64,000 nt of DNA from Climacteris rufus (Eukaryota; Chordata; Aves; Passeriformes; Climacteridae): assembly GCA_013398175.1 (NCBI GenBank), contig VZRZ01006595.1, positions 868,001-932,000 of the forward strand. The letters are read 5' to 3'. Below, piece by piece: positions 15,220 through 28,425 of the stretch (position 1 is its first letter; each line of letters begins with the position of its first letter). The translations under genes and the position numbers were made by a program. The notes below the pieces were generated by a model that did no database searches, had not been told where the DNA came from, and saw nothing but the letters and a program-made list of their open reading frames with translations.

Positions 15220-16080
15220 ACCTTAAGTACAGAGAAATGGGCTGTTCTGCCTCCTAGGAAAAGACAACACACCAAAACTACAAAAACAGGAGCTTTTGGT
15301 GCTACTGATTAAAACAAAATTAATACAAAAAGCACAACAATGTACTCCCTTCCTATTTCTGGTAAACTTCCATTTGCATCCTTTTACTCTTGGTGGGAGA
15401 GAAAAAGGACAGTAACAGAACTGATACCACAGATCATGAGTGATTCTAAATGAAAAGTGTTGTTGAAATACTTAAAAATATTTTAAAGTTGAAAGGTTCT
15501 TCTTCTTTCAAACTCTACAAGATTGCAGGCTACTTTTATCCACAATCTATTGTATTAAATTCTACTGGGGAGGACTGAGCCACATCTTCTTTAGCCATGA
15601 GTATGAATATCTACTCAAATATATTGGTCTGATAAAGTTTTCATTCAAGATAAAAGGGAGTTGGTTAGCTCCAAAGCCATGGTGAGGGCTCTGCTGAACT
15701 TTTCAGGTTTATGATGTGTGCTGCTCAAACTGTATTTCTATAGGACACAGAGAAAACTTTGGAATGAACGAGACTCCTCAATAACAGCTAGGCTTAATAC
15801 TGCAGTGAAATAACAGGGACAGCAGATTTCTGTTAATTGAGATCCATAATCCTTGGAGAGAATATAGGTGCTCAAAGTTTCCCAGGCATGCCCTTCATGT
15901 CCCTGCTCCTCTAGAAACCCTCCTTCTCCTTGAACAGATTTCACTTAAAAATGAGAAGTTTCCATTACAGCACAATCCTTGAAAGTCAATGCACATGCCT
16001 CCTGAAAGCAGAAAGAAATTGACCCCAAACTGCCTATTTAAAATGTTGTGGAGCTCATAAAATATTGAAGAAATTTACTC

Positions 16081-16100
16081 TTTTTTTTTTTTTTCCTTTT
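16081..16100. repeat. Poly(T) tract
   Basis: A 14-base T-run, then CC and TTTT. Confidence 0.95.
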
Positions 16101-17316
16101 AAGACAACTTAACATTTTCTGTTGACTGAGGTAGCTTTCAGAGCAATCCCTTCACAAAATTGTGCTTCCTGTTCCCTTGCCTCACTCCCAGCCATCACTT
16201 ACAAACTTATACACATCCTCTCTTTAAAATATGGGTCTACATTAGAACTTGATAACACTGAGCATTGCCTAACTCTACTACTAATAATGATTAAGAACCA
16301 AATAAATTTATTTCCTTTGAAAAAGGCTATACACACTTCTAGACAAAATTCTGAGAGGACATCAACAAGCCACCTACAGAACCAATTTAGGCACTTTGCT
16401 ATACGTATTCCTGCATTACACACAAGGTGTCTCTACAGATTCTGCTACCAGCAGTTAAAAATTCACACACCTTGTGGCATCCAGAAACCTTGCCTAGCAC
16501 AGGCTGAGGCTACTGAGTCGTGCTGCTAGGTCATAATGGCTTTTGATCCCTTCACAAAATGGTCCACTTTACCTGGGTTTCCCATGTAGACACCTCCTCT
16601 GACTCTTCAGATGACTTCAGCACTTTGGAAAACTTCACCCTGTGCCAGAACAGGTCAATGTAATGAACCAATAAAGTAGCAAATTAAATGGGCCTCTGAA
16701 GCATCCTTTTGAAACTGAGTGAATGAGCCTCAGCATCTCTTTTCTTCCAAGGTGGACTCAGCTCTAAGGAAAGAGATAGTCTCTAATGATCTTGTTGGGC
16801 AGTTGAAGGCACAGAGCTAAGAAGGAGGTCTGTACCTTCAAAAAATACGAGCAAGGTAAAGGGGTATTCCTAAAGATAAGAAATTAAAACAATGGGTGGA
16901 GTAACAAAGTAAAGCAAAGAGAGGGGTAAAAAGAAGTTAGGGCTGGTCAGTAGCAAACAAAAGTGAAATTGGCACAAGAAAAAAAATTAGCCATTGGGAA
17001 GGGAAATGCAGAAGCTGAGAGATGAAAACAGAAAGGAAAAAAAGTTAAGCAAGCAGTCTAGTTTTAAGAGCTACTCTAGTGGGATTTCTGCAGACCATAC
17101 AATAACTCCACAGAGTTGTCCTTTAGGACCTTGATCCAAAGATTATTACTTTGACTCTAATGGGTTTTGGATTAGGGAAGAGCCCTGGAGTATAAATTTA
17201 TTTATATCTTCATATATAATTCAGATCTGTCTACCAACTGCAACGTATACTGTGTACAGAATTTAAATAGTTCCTTTTTTTGAACCTGCGCAGTTGTATA
17301 GAAAAATGCTATTTGT

Positions 17317-17388
17317 CAAAGTTAGGTTTATGGTTGGACTCCATGCTCTTAAAGGTCTTTTCCAGCATAAATGTTTCTGAGTCTATGG
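17317..17388 (+). mobile_element. CR1 LINE, very short 3' tail, plus orientation
   Basis: About 70 bases match the extreme CR1 3' end: 'GGTTTATGGTTGGACTCCAT', then 'CTCTTAAAGGTCTTTTCCAG', then a decayed terminal 'CTATGG'. It is one of the shortest recognisable CR1 copies in the window. Confidence 0.75.
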
Positions 17389-19373
17389 AATTCTTGCCCC
17401 CTTTTATTCATTCCTATGCATCATTGGAGCAGAAAGGCATCTCTCTCAGCTTGAATTTTGATAAACTTACTCACTTTCAAAAACTCTGATCGGCAGTTAG
17501 ATCCAGCTGGTGAAACAGCCTCATATTTCCATAAGAGACCCCAAATACTCGCCACAAATCAAACCGTTCTACAGCTGAATACATCCACAGCAGTAATGAG
17601 TGAAACACAATAGCTGAAAAAAATTACTTACTGGTAGTAGGATCCTTAGCCAACACGCAGGGTATAAAAATGCTTTAATGTTCTATTTATAAGCTGTGCC
17701 TCTGTTCTTACAGAATACATTAGATAGGCTGCCATTTAAATTGAGTGCCTTGGGGGAGATGCATCTCCTGAAGCATTTAGTCACCTACATTAAGAAGCAA
17801 GACTTCTCTCCCCAGTTTAGCAACAGGTATCATAAATGTGTGAAAATTCTTTATGGATGTATTTGTTAAAAACACGAGATCTTTTTCACACCTGTAAAAG
17901 GCATTTAATAATCCTTAGGGAGAGTTTTTCAGGTTTCAACAAGTAGGGCATTATATTTGCTTTAAGTGGAATTGTAAGCAATTCCACTGGAACTTCTTGA
18001 TTTTCTTTTTTTAAAAATGCTCTTAATTAAGACTACAGTTATTATAAATCAATGGGGTGACATGAAAAAATACTACTTACCAATTAAAAAAAAACCTAAT
18101 TAGATGCAGGATGTGGGCAGACTGATGCACCGTATATGCAACCAATCTCTAGGGAAAAAATGTCCATGGTAAACACTTTCAAATTAAAGCTTTTCTGTTG
18201 ACTGAATGTTTATTCCACATAAATAAGCACTCCTTGTTTATAGCTTCAATTTTTCTTAAATGTAATGATTCTGATCTTTTTTTTGCACACTGCAACTGTC
18301 AAAATATTATTACACAACTCAGAGAAAATAAATGTATATTCTTTGATTGTGACCAAGATTGATTTGACCCTGATGCTGCTACTTTTGGAAACCAATTTTC
18401 TTAATCACATCGTCCTCTTTATGAAACAGCTCATTTATGGATTCTTCTCCTTTCGTAAATGGAGCCAAGGTCAGCTACTCTGGCACAACAACATATTCCT
18501 CTCTGTCCATGCCTAAGACAGGAGGACTGAAAGAAAATTCTCCCTCCAGAGCACATAATACACCCTGTTTCAATAGTGCATTATACATCACTGCTTCAAT
18601 ATATTAAATAATCTACATGATATAGTGGTCTATATTATGTATCACATATTCATTCCCCTGCAGCAGTTTCAGATTCTGTTCCACAGAATAATGTAATGCA
18701 ACTCTCGGTTCTTGTCCTGCATCACTTTATTTCGGCTCACATTACTTCATTCTACATATGGTCCTTTCTCTATTATGGCAGAGTTGCCATAAATGGATCA
18801 CCATAGCTTTGATATTCTCTGTGTATCTATCGAGTGAAAGGTCCTTTTCCTTGTGTAAAATTACCACTGGCAAAATGAGCAAGACAAATTGTTACAGGGT
18901 TACCAAGTGCCCCTTCAATACACATTTCCATAGCTGGGTTTTCACCTGACTTATATTGCTCATGTTCAGAGCACACATTCATAAAGTAAACAAGAGGTAA
19001 TCCATGGCATGTAAATTAAACATTTTAAGAGGAACTGATTTCTGCAAGTATTCTTCAAAAGTAAGTATCATAGCCCAGTGTTTCTGTATATCAATAAAAT
19101 AAAGAATAATCTATGAGTAACTATTGCATGAATAACCAAGATCTCATTAAAATTATGAGTCATGGATCATGAATTCAGTGAATGAATCTTTTGATAGTAA
19201 TACACCTTGGGGTCTTGTATAAAAGACCACCTTTCGTCAGATAGGAATACATTTTTGAGCAACAACCAGTGTGAGAAAACAGGTGCTGAAAAATAGAATC
19301 TCTGGCAAGAACTGAAGAAAGGAGAAAAAGAACAAAACATGGTAAACTGGAATAGAATGGGAAAAGAGTAAGA
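17389..19373. other. Intron sequence, nothing recognised
   Basis: AT-rich sequence with short open frames only. Confidence 0.7.
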
Positions 19374-19731
19374 GAATCATAGAATAGTTTGGGTTGGAAT
19401 GTTGGAAGGGACCTTAAAGACCATCTCATTCCAACACACTTGCTGTGGGCAGGGACATTTTGCACTAGACCAGGCTGCTCAAGGTCTCATCCAGCTTGAT
19501 CTTGAACACTTCCAGGGATGGGCTTCCACAGTTTCTCTGGGCAACCTGTTCCAGTGCCTCACCATCCTCACAGTAAAGAATTTCTTTGTATATCTAACCT
19601 AAATATTCGTCCTTCAGTTTGAACCCATTAATCCTGGTCCTATTACTACAGTTCCTGATGAAGAGTCCATCTCCTGCTTCCTTGTAGGGGCCCTTCAGAA
19701 ACAGGAAGGCTGCTATGAGGTCTCCATGCAA
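19374..19731 (-). mobile_element. CR1 LINE, 3' fragment, minus orientation
   Basis: It opens with 'GAATCATAGAATAGTTTGGG', the reverse complement of the CR1 3' end. It then runs through the 'CACTTCCAGGGATGGGCTTCC' and 'CCTGTTCCAGTGCCTCACC' segments and stops near 19731 after 'CTGCTATGAGGTC'. It is less diverged than the copy at 4.1 kb and is 5'-truncated. Confidence 0.93.
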
Positions 19732-22700
19732 TTAGACTTTTATTCATTCACCTAATATGACAAACAAATTTTGACTCAAAGTCCCCCCAGTTCAAGTAAC
19801 AAGGTGTGGAATGCATAGTGACTTACCACAGTAACTTCTTTCTAGATTCGCAGATGGAATTGAAAAGGGAATCTAAACATTTCTGTATTCCTTTCCTAAT
19901 CTTTATTTCTCACATCCTGCCTGGTGAAAACAGTTTCTAAAAGTGCTTAAGAAAGAGAAGGCTGAATGTAGACCCTTCTAAACACAAACTCCTCTGCAAA
20001 TATAAAAGGGATTTCAGCTAAAAAATAATAAAATAAAGCTCTGCTCTCAGTCTTCCAAGTATACACATTCTGTTCTCAGCAAGAGCAGAGATTAATTATT
20101 ATAGCAAGAGTCTTCCATTTTGGCAGACTTCTTTTGGAGAAATAATCTATTATTAGCTTTAGATACTTGTAATTAAAAGTTTAAGAGATGATCAAAGACA
20201 AAGGGCATTTCTCAGATCCTTCAGGTTTTTTTTCAAATAACTAAATCTTTGATTAACATACATTTAAAGGAAAATGATTAATCACACAGACAAGACTCTG
20301 TCAATCAAAGGCTAATTCCCATTTCTACTAACAATTATACGTGACAAAACCTACTGTACCAAAAGCTAAGACTGGCTGGACTAGCAATTAATTAGCTGCA
20401 CCAGTTTTGCAATCGTGGTTCATGCACTTCACATCCCAGTTCCTTCAAAAAATTATCTAATCAAGTTTGCAGACAAGAAGTGTCCAGTAAAAACACAAAC
20501 CAGCTTTTAATCAAAGTTATATTCTGCAATAAGTCAACAGACAGTATTTATACAGGAAAATAATAAAACAGCATGCATAATTTATATTTATTTAGTCAGT
20601 GTATTTTGTACCAACAAGACCAACCATTTCACTGATGTGCACGTGTCCTTCTGTGATGTGCTTAATTCATGGATTTAAGTGAGCTAGTTTTAGGACACAT
20701 CTAGGAAAAAAAAATGGGTTTATCTTCCTGTGTTTTGTAAAGCTGTTTTATAAAGCTGTTCTCCAATGAACTGATTGAAATATCCAAAACAAAGAGCAAG
20801 TAGTTTTCCTATCAGTTACCATGGAATTTTTCTTTTCTTCCTGACACAAAGAGCCTCTAAGCCTGAAGGTTGCTTTCTGAAAGTTCTCCTCACTATTTAG
20901 GCACAACTAACTCTAAATGGCATTGTCATGACATTGAGATTAGACATAGAGGGGTCCAAAAGAAATTCAAAGCATAAAAAATTCTGTCATTTTATGCTCC
21001 ATGTAATGTCCCTTTTTTTTCTCTTATTGCCATAATGACAAGTGCTAAAAGGTACTAAACTATTTCATTATAAAATACAAATTCACATATTCTTGTGTTT
21101 TCATAGCACAAAATCATAGACTCTTCTATTTTTCTTTTACAGAACAGTTACACCTTAAGACAAGATTGCAACTCAAGAGAAAAGATGAGATTGCAACCGC
21201 AGCAGAGAAAAAACAATGCTGAGAAATCCAGAGAAAACACAGGAGGAAGGTCACACATTTTACAAGATTCTGGGGACAATTTCCATCTGTCTGGGTGAAG
21301 CTGAGACAGCAGAGGATCTGCCATGTTCCCAACAGGTCAAGTGGGCTGTACTGCACAAAGTCCATCTCGCACACTCAGGGGAACTTCTTACCCCGGCAGT
21401 TATCTCACCTCTGATTCATATGGCCTGAACCCTTCTCAAGAGACAGAAGGATGTAACAGCTTTTGATGAAACTATCAAAGATCCCAGGCTGAAGCAGCAG
21501 CAGTGCACTTAGCAGTCTTTCAGGCAGCAGCCACGAGTGGATGGTACAGCCTTAACCACGTCTATTCATGTCCCTTTCAGGACTTACTACACCTGGATCT
21601 AGGTCATATCACCTACACTGAATATCACCTATATCTTAGGATAAACTCACTAAGAAAGAATAATCTCTAAAGCTTTAATATGTGCAGAAAACACCTGTGT
21701 TTATGAAAAACAATGGTTCTCACCAGACTACAGCAGTATCTGCTACCATAAGGAAATCCATCAAAAATTATTATCTAGTTTAGGACAAAGCAGCCTTTTA
21801 TAGCCCGTAAGTGTAACTGGAACACACATAACTTATTCCAATTAGCTGGAAGTCCTGACATAGCAGGTGGCAGCAGTGCATCCATTACTATAATGTGGAA
21901 AATATATGGTGCATGGCAACAGGCAGTTGTATTTGTCTTGATTATGGAACCTGGAAACAGCACTTTCTATCCTATCTGCTGTGGAAAATTCATTTTTTTC
22001 TGACCCTGGAATGGAAACAAGCCTTTAACTACGTACAGAGGTGACACTTTCATGTTTCTTCTGCTAAATGAACATCAGGGCTATGAGTCTTCTATGGACA
22101 CTTAAATACCCATTACAAGAGAATTTGATTGTGAACATGAGGTAGAAAAAAGTCAAAAAGAATTTTAGGTTATACAGGCACTTCAAAATCTCCCAAGCTA
22201 GAGGAGGGAAAATGAAAAGATCCTTTTTGCCACAGTACACAAGGTAATAGTAGTGCATGCACTAATAGCACATATGAAATTATAAACTTTTTTTCCCTTC
22301 TGGAATCAGTAGTTGTTTGTCATTATTGCTCTGAACCCACACTGCAGTTACAGGTTTCCCTCTAATCAAGTCAGCCATAAGAGATCTGGATGTAAATTTA
22401 GCCTGTCGTCTCAAACATGCCTATGTATCAATGGGAATTATATGAAGAGAGCAGCTACTTCATCATTCCCACAGATGCCTAAAACATGAGAGATCAAACA
22501 TGACTAACCAGATTCATGTTTTACTATATTCTATTGCTAGAGCAAAACAATGCTTGCTGCAACTGGAAATGAGAGATTCTTGCACAGTCAAACCAGACAG
22601 TAAAATCTCTGAAGAAATAATAGCTTGATGCTGCCACTGACCCTTTGGCTTAGCCATATTTTAAAGCACTGGATGACACTGTTGTAAATGCCTGACATAA

Positions 22701-23113
22701 GAGCGATAGATGTAAATCCCTTTTTAAATAATAATTACACAATATTATTCCTTATCCATTCATTCATGAAATATTTTACTCAAGATTGTTATCAGCCCTA
22801 CAGGAGACAGAGAGGAATTTTTAATTTACCAGTGAGAAGCCTGAGAACAATTGGCAATAAAACTAACTTCCTGCTCCTGTATTGGTCATTCCATGTGAAT
22901 ACAATTGTCCAATTACCTGGAACTCACAGAGAGCTAAAATCATACCTTTCTATAAAAGGGGAGCATTTGAGATAAGACAACAGATTCTAAACATAGGGAA
23001 GTGTAATTGTTAAGGATACGGGAGATCAGAACCAGACTCATTAAATATTTCATTGGAATTTCTACCTCCATTGTTTAAATATTATTTTAGTTGTTATTTT
23101 ATTGCTTGCAATA
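19732..23113. other. Intron sequence between CR1 and solo LTR
   Basis: Apart from the motif-rich block at 20.2-20.6 kb I see no repeat, exon or RNA gene. A GC-richer segment near 21180-21560 is unassigned. Confidence 0.65.
20200..20560. promoter_or_regulatory. Candidate conserved non-coding element (motif-rich, unverified)
   Basis: The block is dense in developmental factor cores: CTTTGATTAA at 20247-20256 and an inverted ATCAAAG at 20304-20310 (TCF/LEF-like), ATGATTAATC at 20274-20283, and AATTAATTAG at 20386-20395 (homeodomain). It lacks microsatellites and repeats. This resembles the composition of enhancers in large neuronal gene introns, but conservation was not tested. Confidence 0.2.
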
Positions 23114-23692
23114 TGACTGGGTTTGGCTGGGATAGAGTTCAATTTCTTCCTAGTACTTAGTATGGGGCTGTGTTTTGGATTTGTGCTGGAAACAGTGTTG
23201 CTAATTCAGGGGTGTTTTAGTTATGGCTGAGCAGGGCTTACACAGAGTGGAGGCCTTTTCTGCTTTTCAACCCTCCCCAGCAGCGAGCAGTGGGGTGCAC
23301 AAAGAGCTGGGAGGGGACACAGCTGGGACAGCTGACCCCGAATGACCAAAGGGACATTCCATATCATATGGTATCACACTCAGTGTATAAAGATGGGGCA
23401 AGAAGGAAGAACAGGGGAACATTTGGAGTGATGGTGTTTGTCACTGCTATGTGTGATGGAGCCCTGCTGCCTGGGGGAGGACTGCCCATGGGAAGGGGTG
23501 GACAAATTCCACGGTTTGCTTTGCTTACTTGTATGGCTTTTGCTTCACTTATTAAGCTTATTATTATCTCAAACACTTATTATTATCTCAAACAACGAGT
23601 TTTGTCACTTTAACTCTCTCCATTCTCTCCCACAGTCCACTGGAGGTGAGTGAGGGTGGGCCTTGCTTGGTGGCAAGGGTTGAACCATGACA
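23114..23692 (+). mobile_element. Solo LTR of an avian ERVL-type endogenous retrovirus
   Basis: A single LTR begins TGACTGGGTTTGGCTGGG and ends about ACCATGACA, so it has the TG...CA ends. It contains a TATAAA box at 23386-23391 and closely resembles the abundant bird LTR family containing 'GGGCTGTGTTTTGGATTTG' (TguLTR5-like; the name is from memory). No retroviral internal sequence and no second LTR flank it, so it is a recombination remnant with no coding capacity. The flanking 5-mers (CAATA / CAAGT) match only partly, so a clear target duplication is not visible. A 19-base unit is duplicated near its 3' third. Confidence 0.9.
23557..23594 (+). repeat. 19-bp perfect tandem duplication inside the solo LTR
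   Basis: The unit CTTATTATTATCTCAAACA occurs twice head to tail (23557-23575 and 23576-23594). It lies where this LTR family normally has one copy of a 'TTATCTCAA' segment, just after the expected polyadenylation signal region. Confidence 0.95.
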
Positions 23693-23712
23693 CAAGTCTT
23701 GTTACAAGAAAT

Positions 23713-23730
23713 ATGTACACACACACACCC
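23713..23730. repeat. Short (CA)n run beside the solo LTR
   Basis: About seven CA units start roughly 20 bases past the end of the LTR. Confidence 0.85.
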
Positions 23731-26700
23731 CCATCCATATATACACACTCAGGCACAACTGAAGACTAGTCTACTTTAAAGGATCGTAGTTTTGAACCCA
23801 GTACAAGCTGCCAAAAATGACAGTTAAAGACAGCTGAAGGTTTATAACACAGGCAGGGAACTATCTTAACAGGGGACTGGAGTAACTGGTGATGAAACTG
23901 GGGTATCTGGTATGTCCACACAATTCCATGGATAGCCTACCTCATCTGCAGACTCTGCTTTCCTGCAAGGCTCCAAAGTTATCATATTTACCATGCCTGA
24001 AAAAGACTGATTTGACCCTTATGTAGGTGTATTTTCAGAAAACCACATTTACGTAGGAGGTGAAGCTTTACTTTTTCTCTCAATAAAGAATTATTGGTAA
24101 AAGGAAAACAAGAATTATATATGTTTTTCATTTAAAGTCATCTTCCCTGATATGGACTGGATAACAGACCAAAAATTCTAAGTATAATCATTTTACTTCA
24201 CATGCATGAATTAGTATATGGGACAGCTAAATGCCAACCGGTATCATCATCATGCCTACCAAGTTAAAACACAGTGTTTTGTTGTTCTTACTAACCATTT
24301 GTGGGGGAAATTTTAATTCTGAAAGCAAAAGTGGCCTGTCAAAAATATTCTGTTAGAAGAAATTTTAAAAGGCAGGAAATGTTCTTGCATATTGTTCATT
24401 TAAAGGAAAAAAGAAAGACAATACTGCAGAAGATAAGAAAAATTATGCATAAGTAGAGGTCCATGCTAACTTTCAGCAAGGCTTTAGCCTGTTGTTTTCA
24501 TTTATATTTAAGATACAAAGACATTTTAATTAAATTAGCATTTATATAGAGAGTTCTGAAATTAATGGAACATTTAAGAAATTCGCAGCATATAAAATGA
24601 CATCCTTTAAATTGCTAAAATACCTGGTCATATATCTGCATGTGTAGCTTTCACTCCAGGGATAATTCATTTGGCTATCTGGGCAACAGTGTTTACCCTA
24701 TGCAACTTTTATCCAATAAAGACTGCATTGCTACATAACAACTTAAATCAAGCAACAGTGAAGGCCCTTTGTCTGCTTTCTTAAATTAAGCAGGACTGTC
24801 CATATCTTGTGTGGTATTAACTTCCCTCCCTCCACAGCTACCAGCTGAGGATGCTGGTCAGGCTGGAAGGAGAGCTGTAGCTCACTGGCAGACCAGTAAT
24901 GTTCTCCTAGTTTTAGAGTCTGTGACAATGAAGAGTTTTATCCACTGGTTCAACCACACCTTTGTTTAGATAAATCTCACTGACATTTCTTACATTTGAA
25001 GAGTTCTGCATCTCCAACGGATCTGCCAGCAAAAAGGCTTTGAAAAGCAATTTAGATACCAAACTGAACTGGCAACCTTCTTGGAAGGTGTGGTCATGAA
25101 ACATTGCAAAATATATCTTCCAGTTATCTCTGCTGGGAGAGGATCTGACCTAGATATTTCTGGTACCTCATGCTAGACCACAGTAAGCAGCATCTTCTGT
25201 CTCTCCTGGTACAGACACACCTCCCAGCTTGGCCTGATGAAAAGACATGAAAGCCATGGTTTGGCAGCACCTTGAGCTGGGGAGGACATGGTTCATTCAA
25301 TCACTATAAACACAGCGTGCAGAAACTTCATACAATGTTGAAGTTTGCCCATATTTCATTTAACTTTCAGAGTATCTGAATAATGACATCCCAGAGAGTT
25401 TACTGTGTGTAATATCACTGTACTAGTGAATGCAGTCTGTGTATATTCAAATTAGACCTAGAACAAGTTTACTGGCCAAAATGCAACACTTTGAATCAGC
25501 AACACTGAGTGACAGCGATGACACCACCTAAAGACCCAAATCTGAAATGCAAAGGACAAGCAGGGAACTGGACAGTCCTCTCCTCTCAGATCTGCTACAA
25601 GCCTGGATTCCACTTCCTAGAAAGCTACTAGTAAGATATGAACTTACTGAGAAATTGTAATCGGTTTTGCCCCTGCCACAATTTAATACACTTTATCAGA
25701 TAATTAAAATTGCAAAGCTGCAAGGTATATGTTCTAAAGGGTCTTTGGCTGACTGACTGCAAAAGAAAACACAGAGGCAGTGATTCCAAATTAAGATAGA
25801 ATGGCTGAACATGGCAATACATCTTGACTTCTTTTAAAAGGTTATCTATAAATATTACATATACACCAATACATTTTAACTACTATACCTTCATTGTGCA
25901 TATTTAACTCCTTGACAATTATGCAATATAGCTCAGAACACTTGGATTGATGTCTCTGCTGAAATCAAAAAGAAGAAACCTTTTACTGTCCAAGAATATT
26001 TAATGGGTTCCGAGGAAGATGTAACCAGGGTATATCTAAGGTAATGGAATAAGCTGTCCTCTAGTTCTGTTTATTAGGAAATACATCATTATTAAATCTT
26101 AATCCATTCTATAAGAAAATAAGCAAAGGAAGAATAACTGTAGCAAGACAAATAGCCTTATTATAAGAAGATCTAAGAATACCTTTATTTCAAAATTGAA
26201 TTAGAGATATGACAGACTGTGCCACATAGCAAATAAAGGTCTGTGTCATTAATCAAGGAATCCAGAATTTGATAAAATGCATGTGTGTGCAGAAGGATCG
26301 TTTCATAAACACATTTAAGTGAATATGATACAATAAATTTAGCCTATGGACATGTGCTGAATAATTATTTATGATAGCAGTAAAATGCGATGGTGGCATT
26401 TATTATTTCAGGGTTTTTGCCATGACAGGTAATGGGTTTTTTTTCCTTTCTAATTATGATTCAGTGCCACATCTTTATTTTTAGTTTTTCTACTGCATAT
26501 ATGCACTGAACATATACTGTATGAAAAAATAACATTTTTAAAATGCCTCAACAAAATCAAAAACTTAATGCCACACAGCAAATCTAGAGTCTGAGGGAAC
26601 ACCTTTCTACATCAGAGAATAGAAATTGACCTAGTACCTCAAAGGACTACTAAAATATCTCATTAAGTTTCTCACAGATAAGAGTGATGCTCCCTGATTT

Positions 26701-27264
26701 CTCATCTCCTCCTGCTATGAGTGAAGAAAATTACAAAGATCCTAAAGAAACAAAAGGACACTCATTCGAATTTTATGCCAAATAAACCTTGCTCTGAGGG
26801 ATTAAAGAGACTCCATCAATGAGAGATTTTGTAGTGGACAAATTCCATCCAGAACACTTTGATGCATATTGTTAGTGTGCACTCATCCATTGGACTCAAT
26901 AAAATCTGGACTTTCGGGGACAAGCTTCAGCCCCATCCTCTTGCAAATCTTACTTGCAGCCACTCCTCTCTACAGAGATCACTCACACCAGTGCAATATG
27001 AAAGAGGATTTCAGTACATGGGGAACAGCTTATTAATTTTACACAGCACTTGAGCTATTTTGAAACTTACCCTGGAGAGTACTGTCAGCAGTAAAGAGTG
27101 ATTATTTCCTCAGCTTTCTTGTCTTTTTCTATTCAATCCATCTGTTTAGCACAATGAGCTCACAACCTCTGACTGAAATTTCTAGATGCCACCATAATAC
27201 AAATATTAAAAACTGTAACATTCACTAAGATAAGAAATAAAAGACACACTATATGATGTATTAC

Positions 27265-27266
<2 letters not shown>

Positions 27267-27295
<29 letters not shown>
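27267..27295. repeat. Poly(A) followed by (AT)n microsatellite
   Basis: Eleven A residues run into about nine AT units. Confidence 0.95.
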
Positions 27296-28375
27296 AAGGA
27301 AAGCTAATGCTGACCTTCCCTCTGTGACTGTTGACTCTTCACATCTGTTGGTATTGCACATGGTAAGTCAGACAGACTCACAGCAATCCAGAAAGCCTTG
27401 CCCCGGTCATTGTCACAAAAAAATGGCCTGAGAAATCATTCTGATGAATTGCTAATTATGCTAACAGTCCTACAGTAATGAAAATAACTAATCCTTTTCA
27501 ACTAAACTGTCTTCGTTGAATGAAATCCTCACCTCATTCACATTCACTCATGGAATACAGAGAAAATACCTTCCCTACTAATGCCAACATTCAAACATTC
27601 AGAGCAATTACATGGAGAGGGAACATTTAAATGGCAAACAGTATCTGTAAAACCAAATGACATCAGGTGAAGCCACCAGTTCAAATCTCGACTCAATGAG
27701 TTATGACTGCCCTTCTCACTTAATAGACATCAGATACCAGGAGCAACTGGAATTACAAGACAAGCACAGAACAATATTTAAGGCAACTGCCCCTCATATG
27801 GACACACAAATGTAAGCAATGATGGGGAGTTTGGACCGATTTAACGTATACCAAAGGACAGAAAAACCTCATTTGTGAAGGCATGAGAGCTCAAAGTTTG
27901 GTGTACTGGCACACACAGAGATATGTATTTTATTCCTTTTCTACCTCTAAAATAATTACAATAACTCTATAAAAATCAAACCAGATAACTGTGGAATTAT
28001 TCACTGCGGAGGGGGTGAGGGAAACAGAAATTTTCACAGGGAGAAAAGACATCTGCTTTTCTTAAACAAAGGTATGCTGTCTGCTTGACTCATTTTCCTT
28101 TTCTTCTTCCCCTCTCCCATGTCTTTGCATCCCACTTTTCCTTCTTTTTCCCCACGTCTGTTCTATGGATCCCACAGTATGACTTACACAGCAAAGGAAG
28201 GAAGAATGGTATTTGTTCAGTAACTGATGCATTCCTTTAATGCTCCTGAACCTTAGTGGTGGCATGACACAATGGAATGAAACAGCAACACAGAACCTTC
28301 GAGTCGAGTCTTTCATGCCTTTTCCCATTCCAGGCTGCTGTATGACTTATGGATAGAAGATTTCACATTTAGGTA

Positions 28376-28425
28376 GGAAAGGCTGTGTGTACTCTGGAAT
28401 GGAAAGGCTGTGTGTACTCTGGAAT
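28376..28425. repeat. 25-bp perfect tandem duplication
   Basis: A 25-base unit (starting GGAAAGGCTGTGTG and ending CTCTGGAAT) occurs at 28376-28400 and again at 28401-28425 with no mismatch. No gene or transposon is recognised around it. Perfect identity suggests a recent replication slippage event. Confidence 0.97.

Larger units (their letters stand above)
4641..17316. other. Intron sequence with microsatellites only
   Basis: About 12.7 kb with the AT/GT microsatellite at 7.4 kb, the A tract at 7.95 kb, the AT tract at 13.5 kb and T tracts at 15.2 and 16.1 kb. A GC-richer patch near 9580-9700 has no identity I can assign. I saw no exon or recognisable transposon. Confidence 0.65.

Noticed and set aside
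16122..16529. 135-codon plus-strand open frame
   Set aside because: No domain, no conserved motif, and embedded in ordinary intron sequence.
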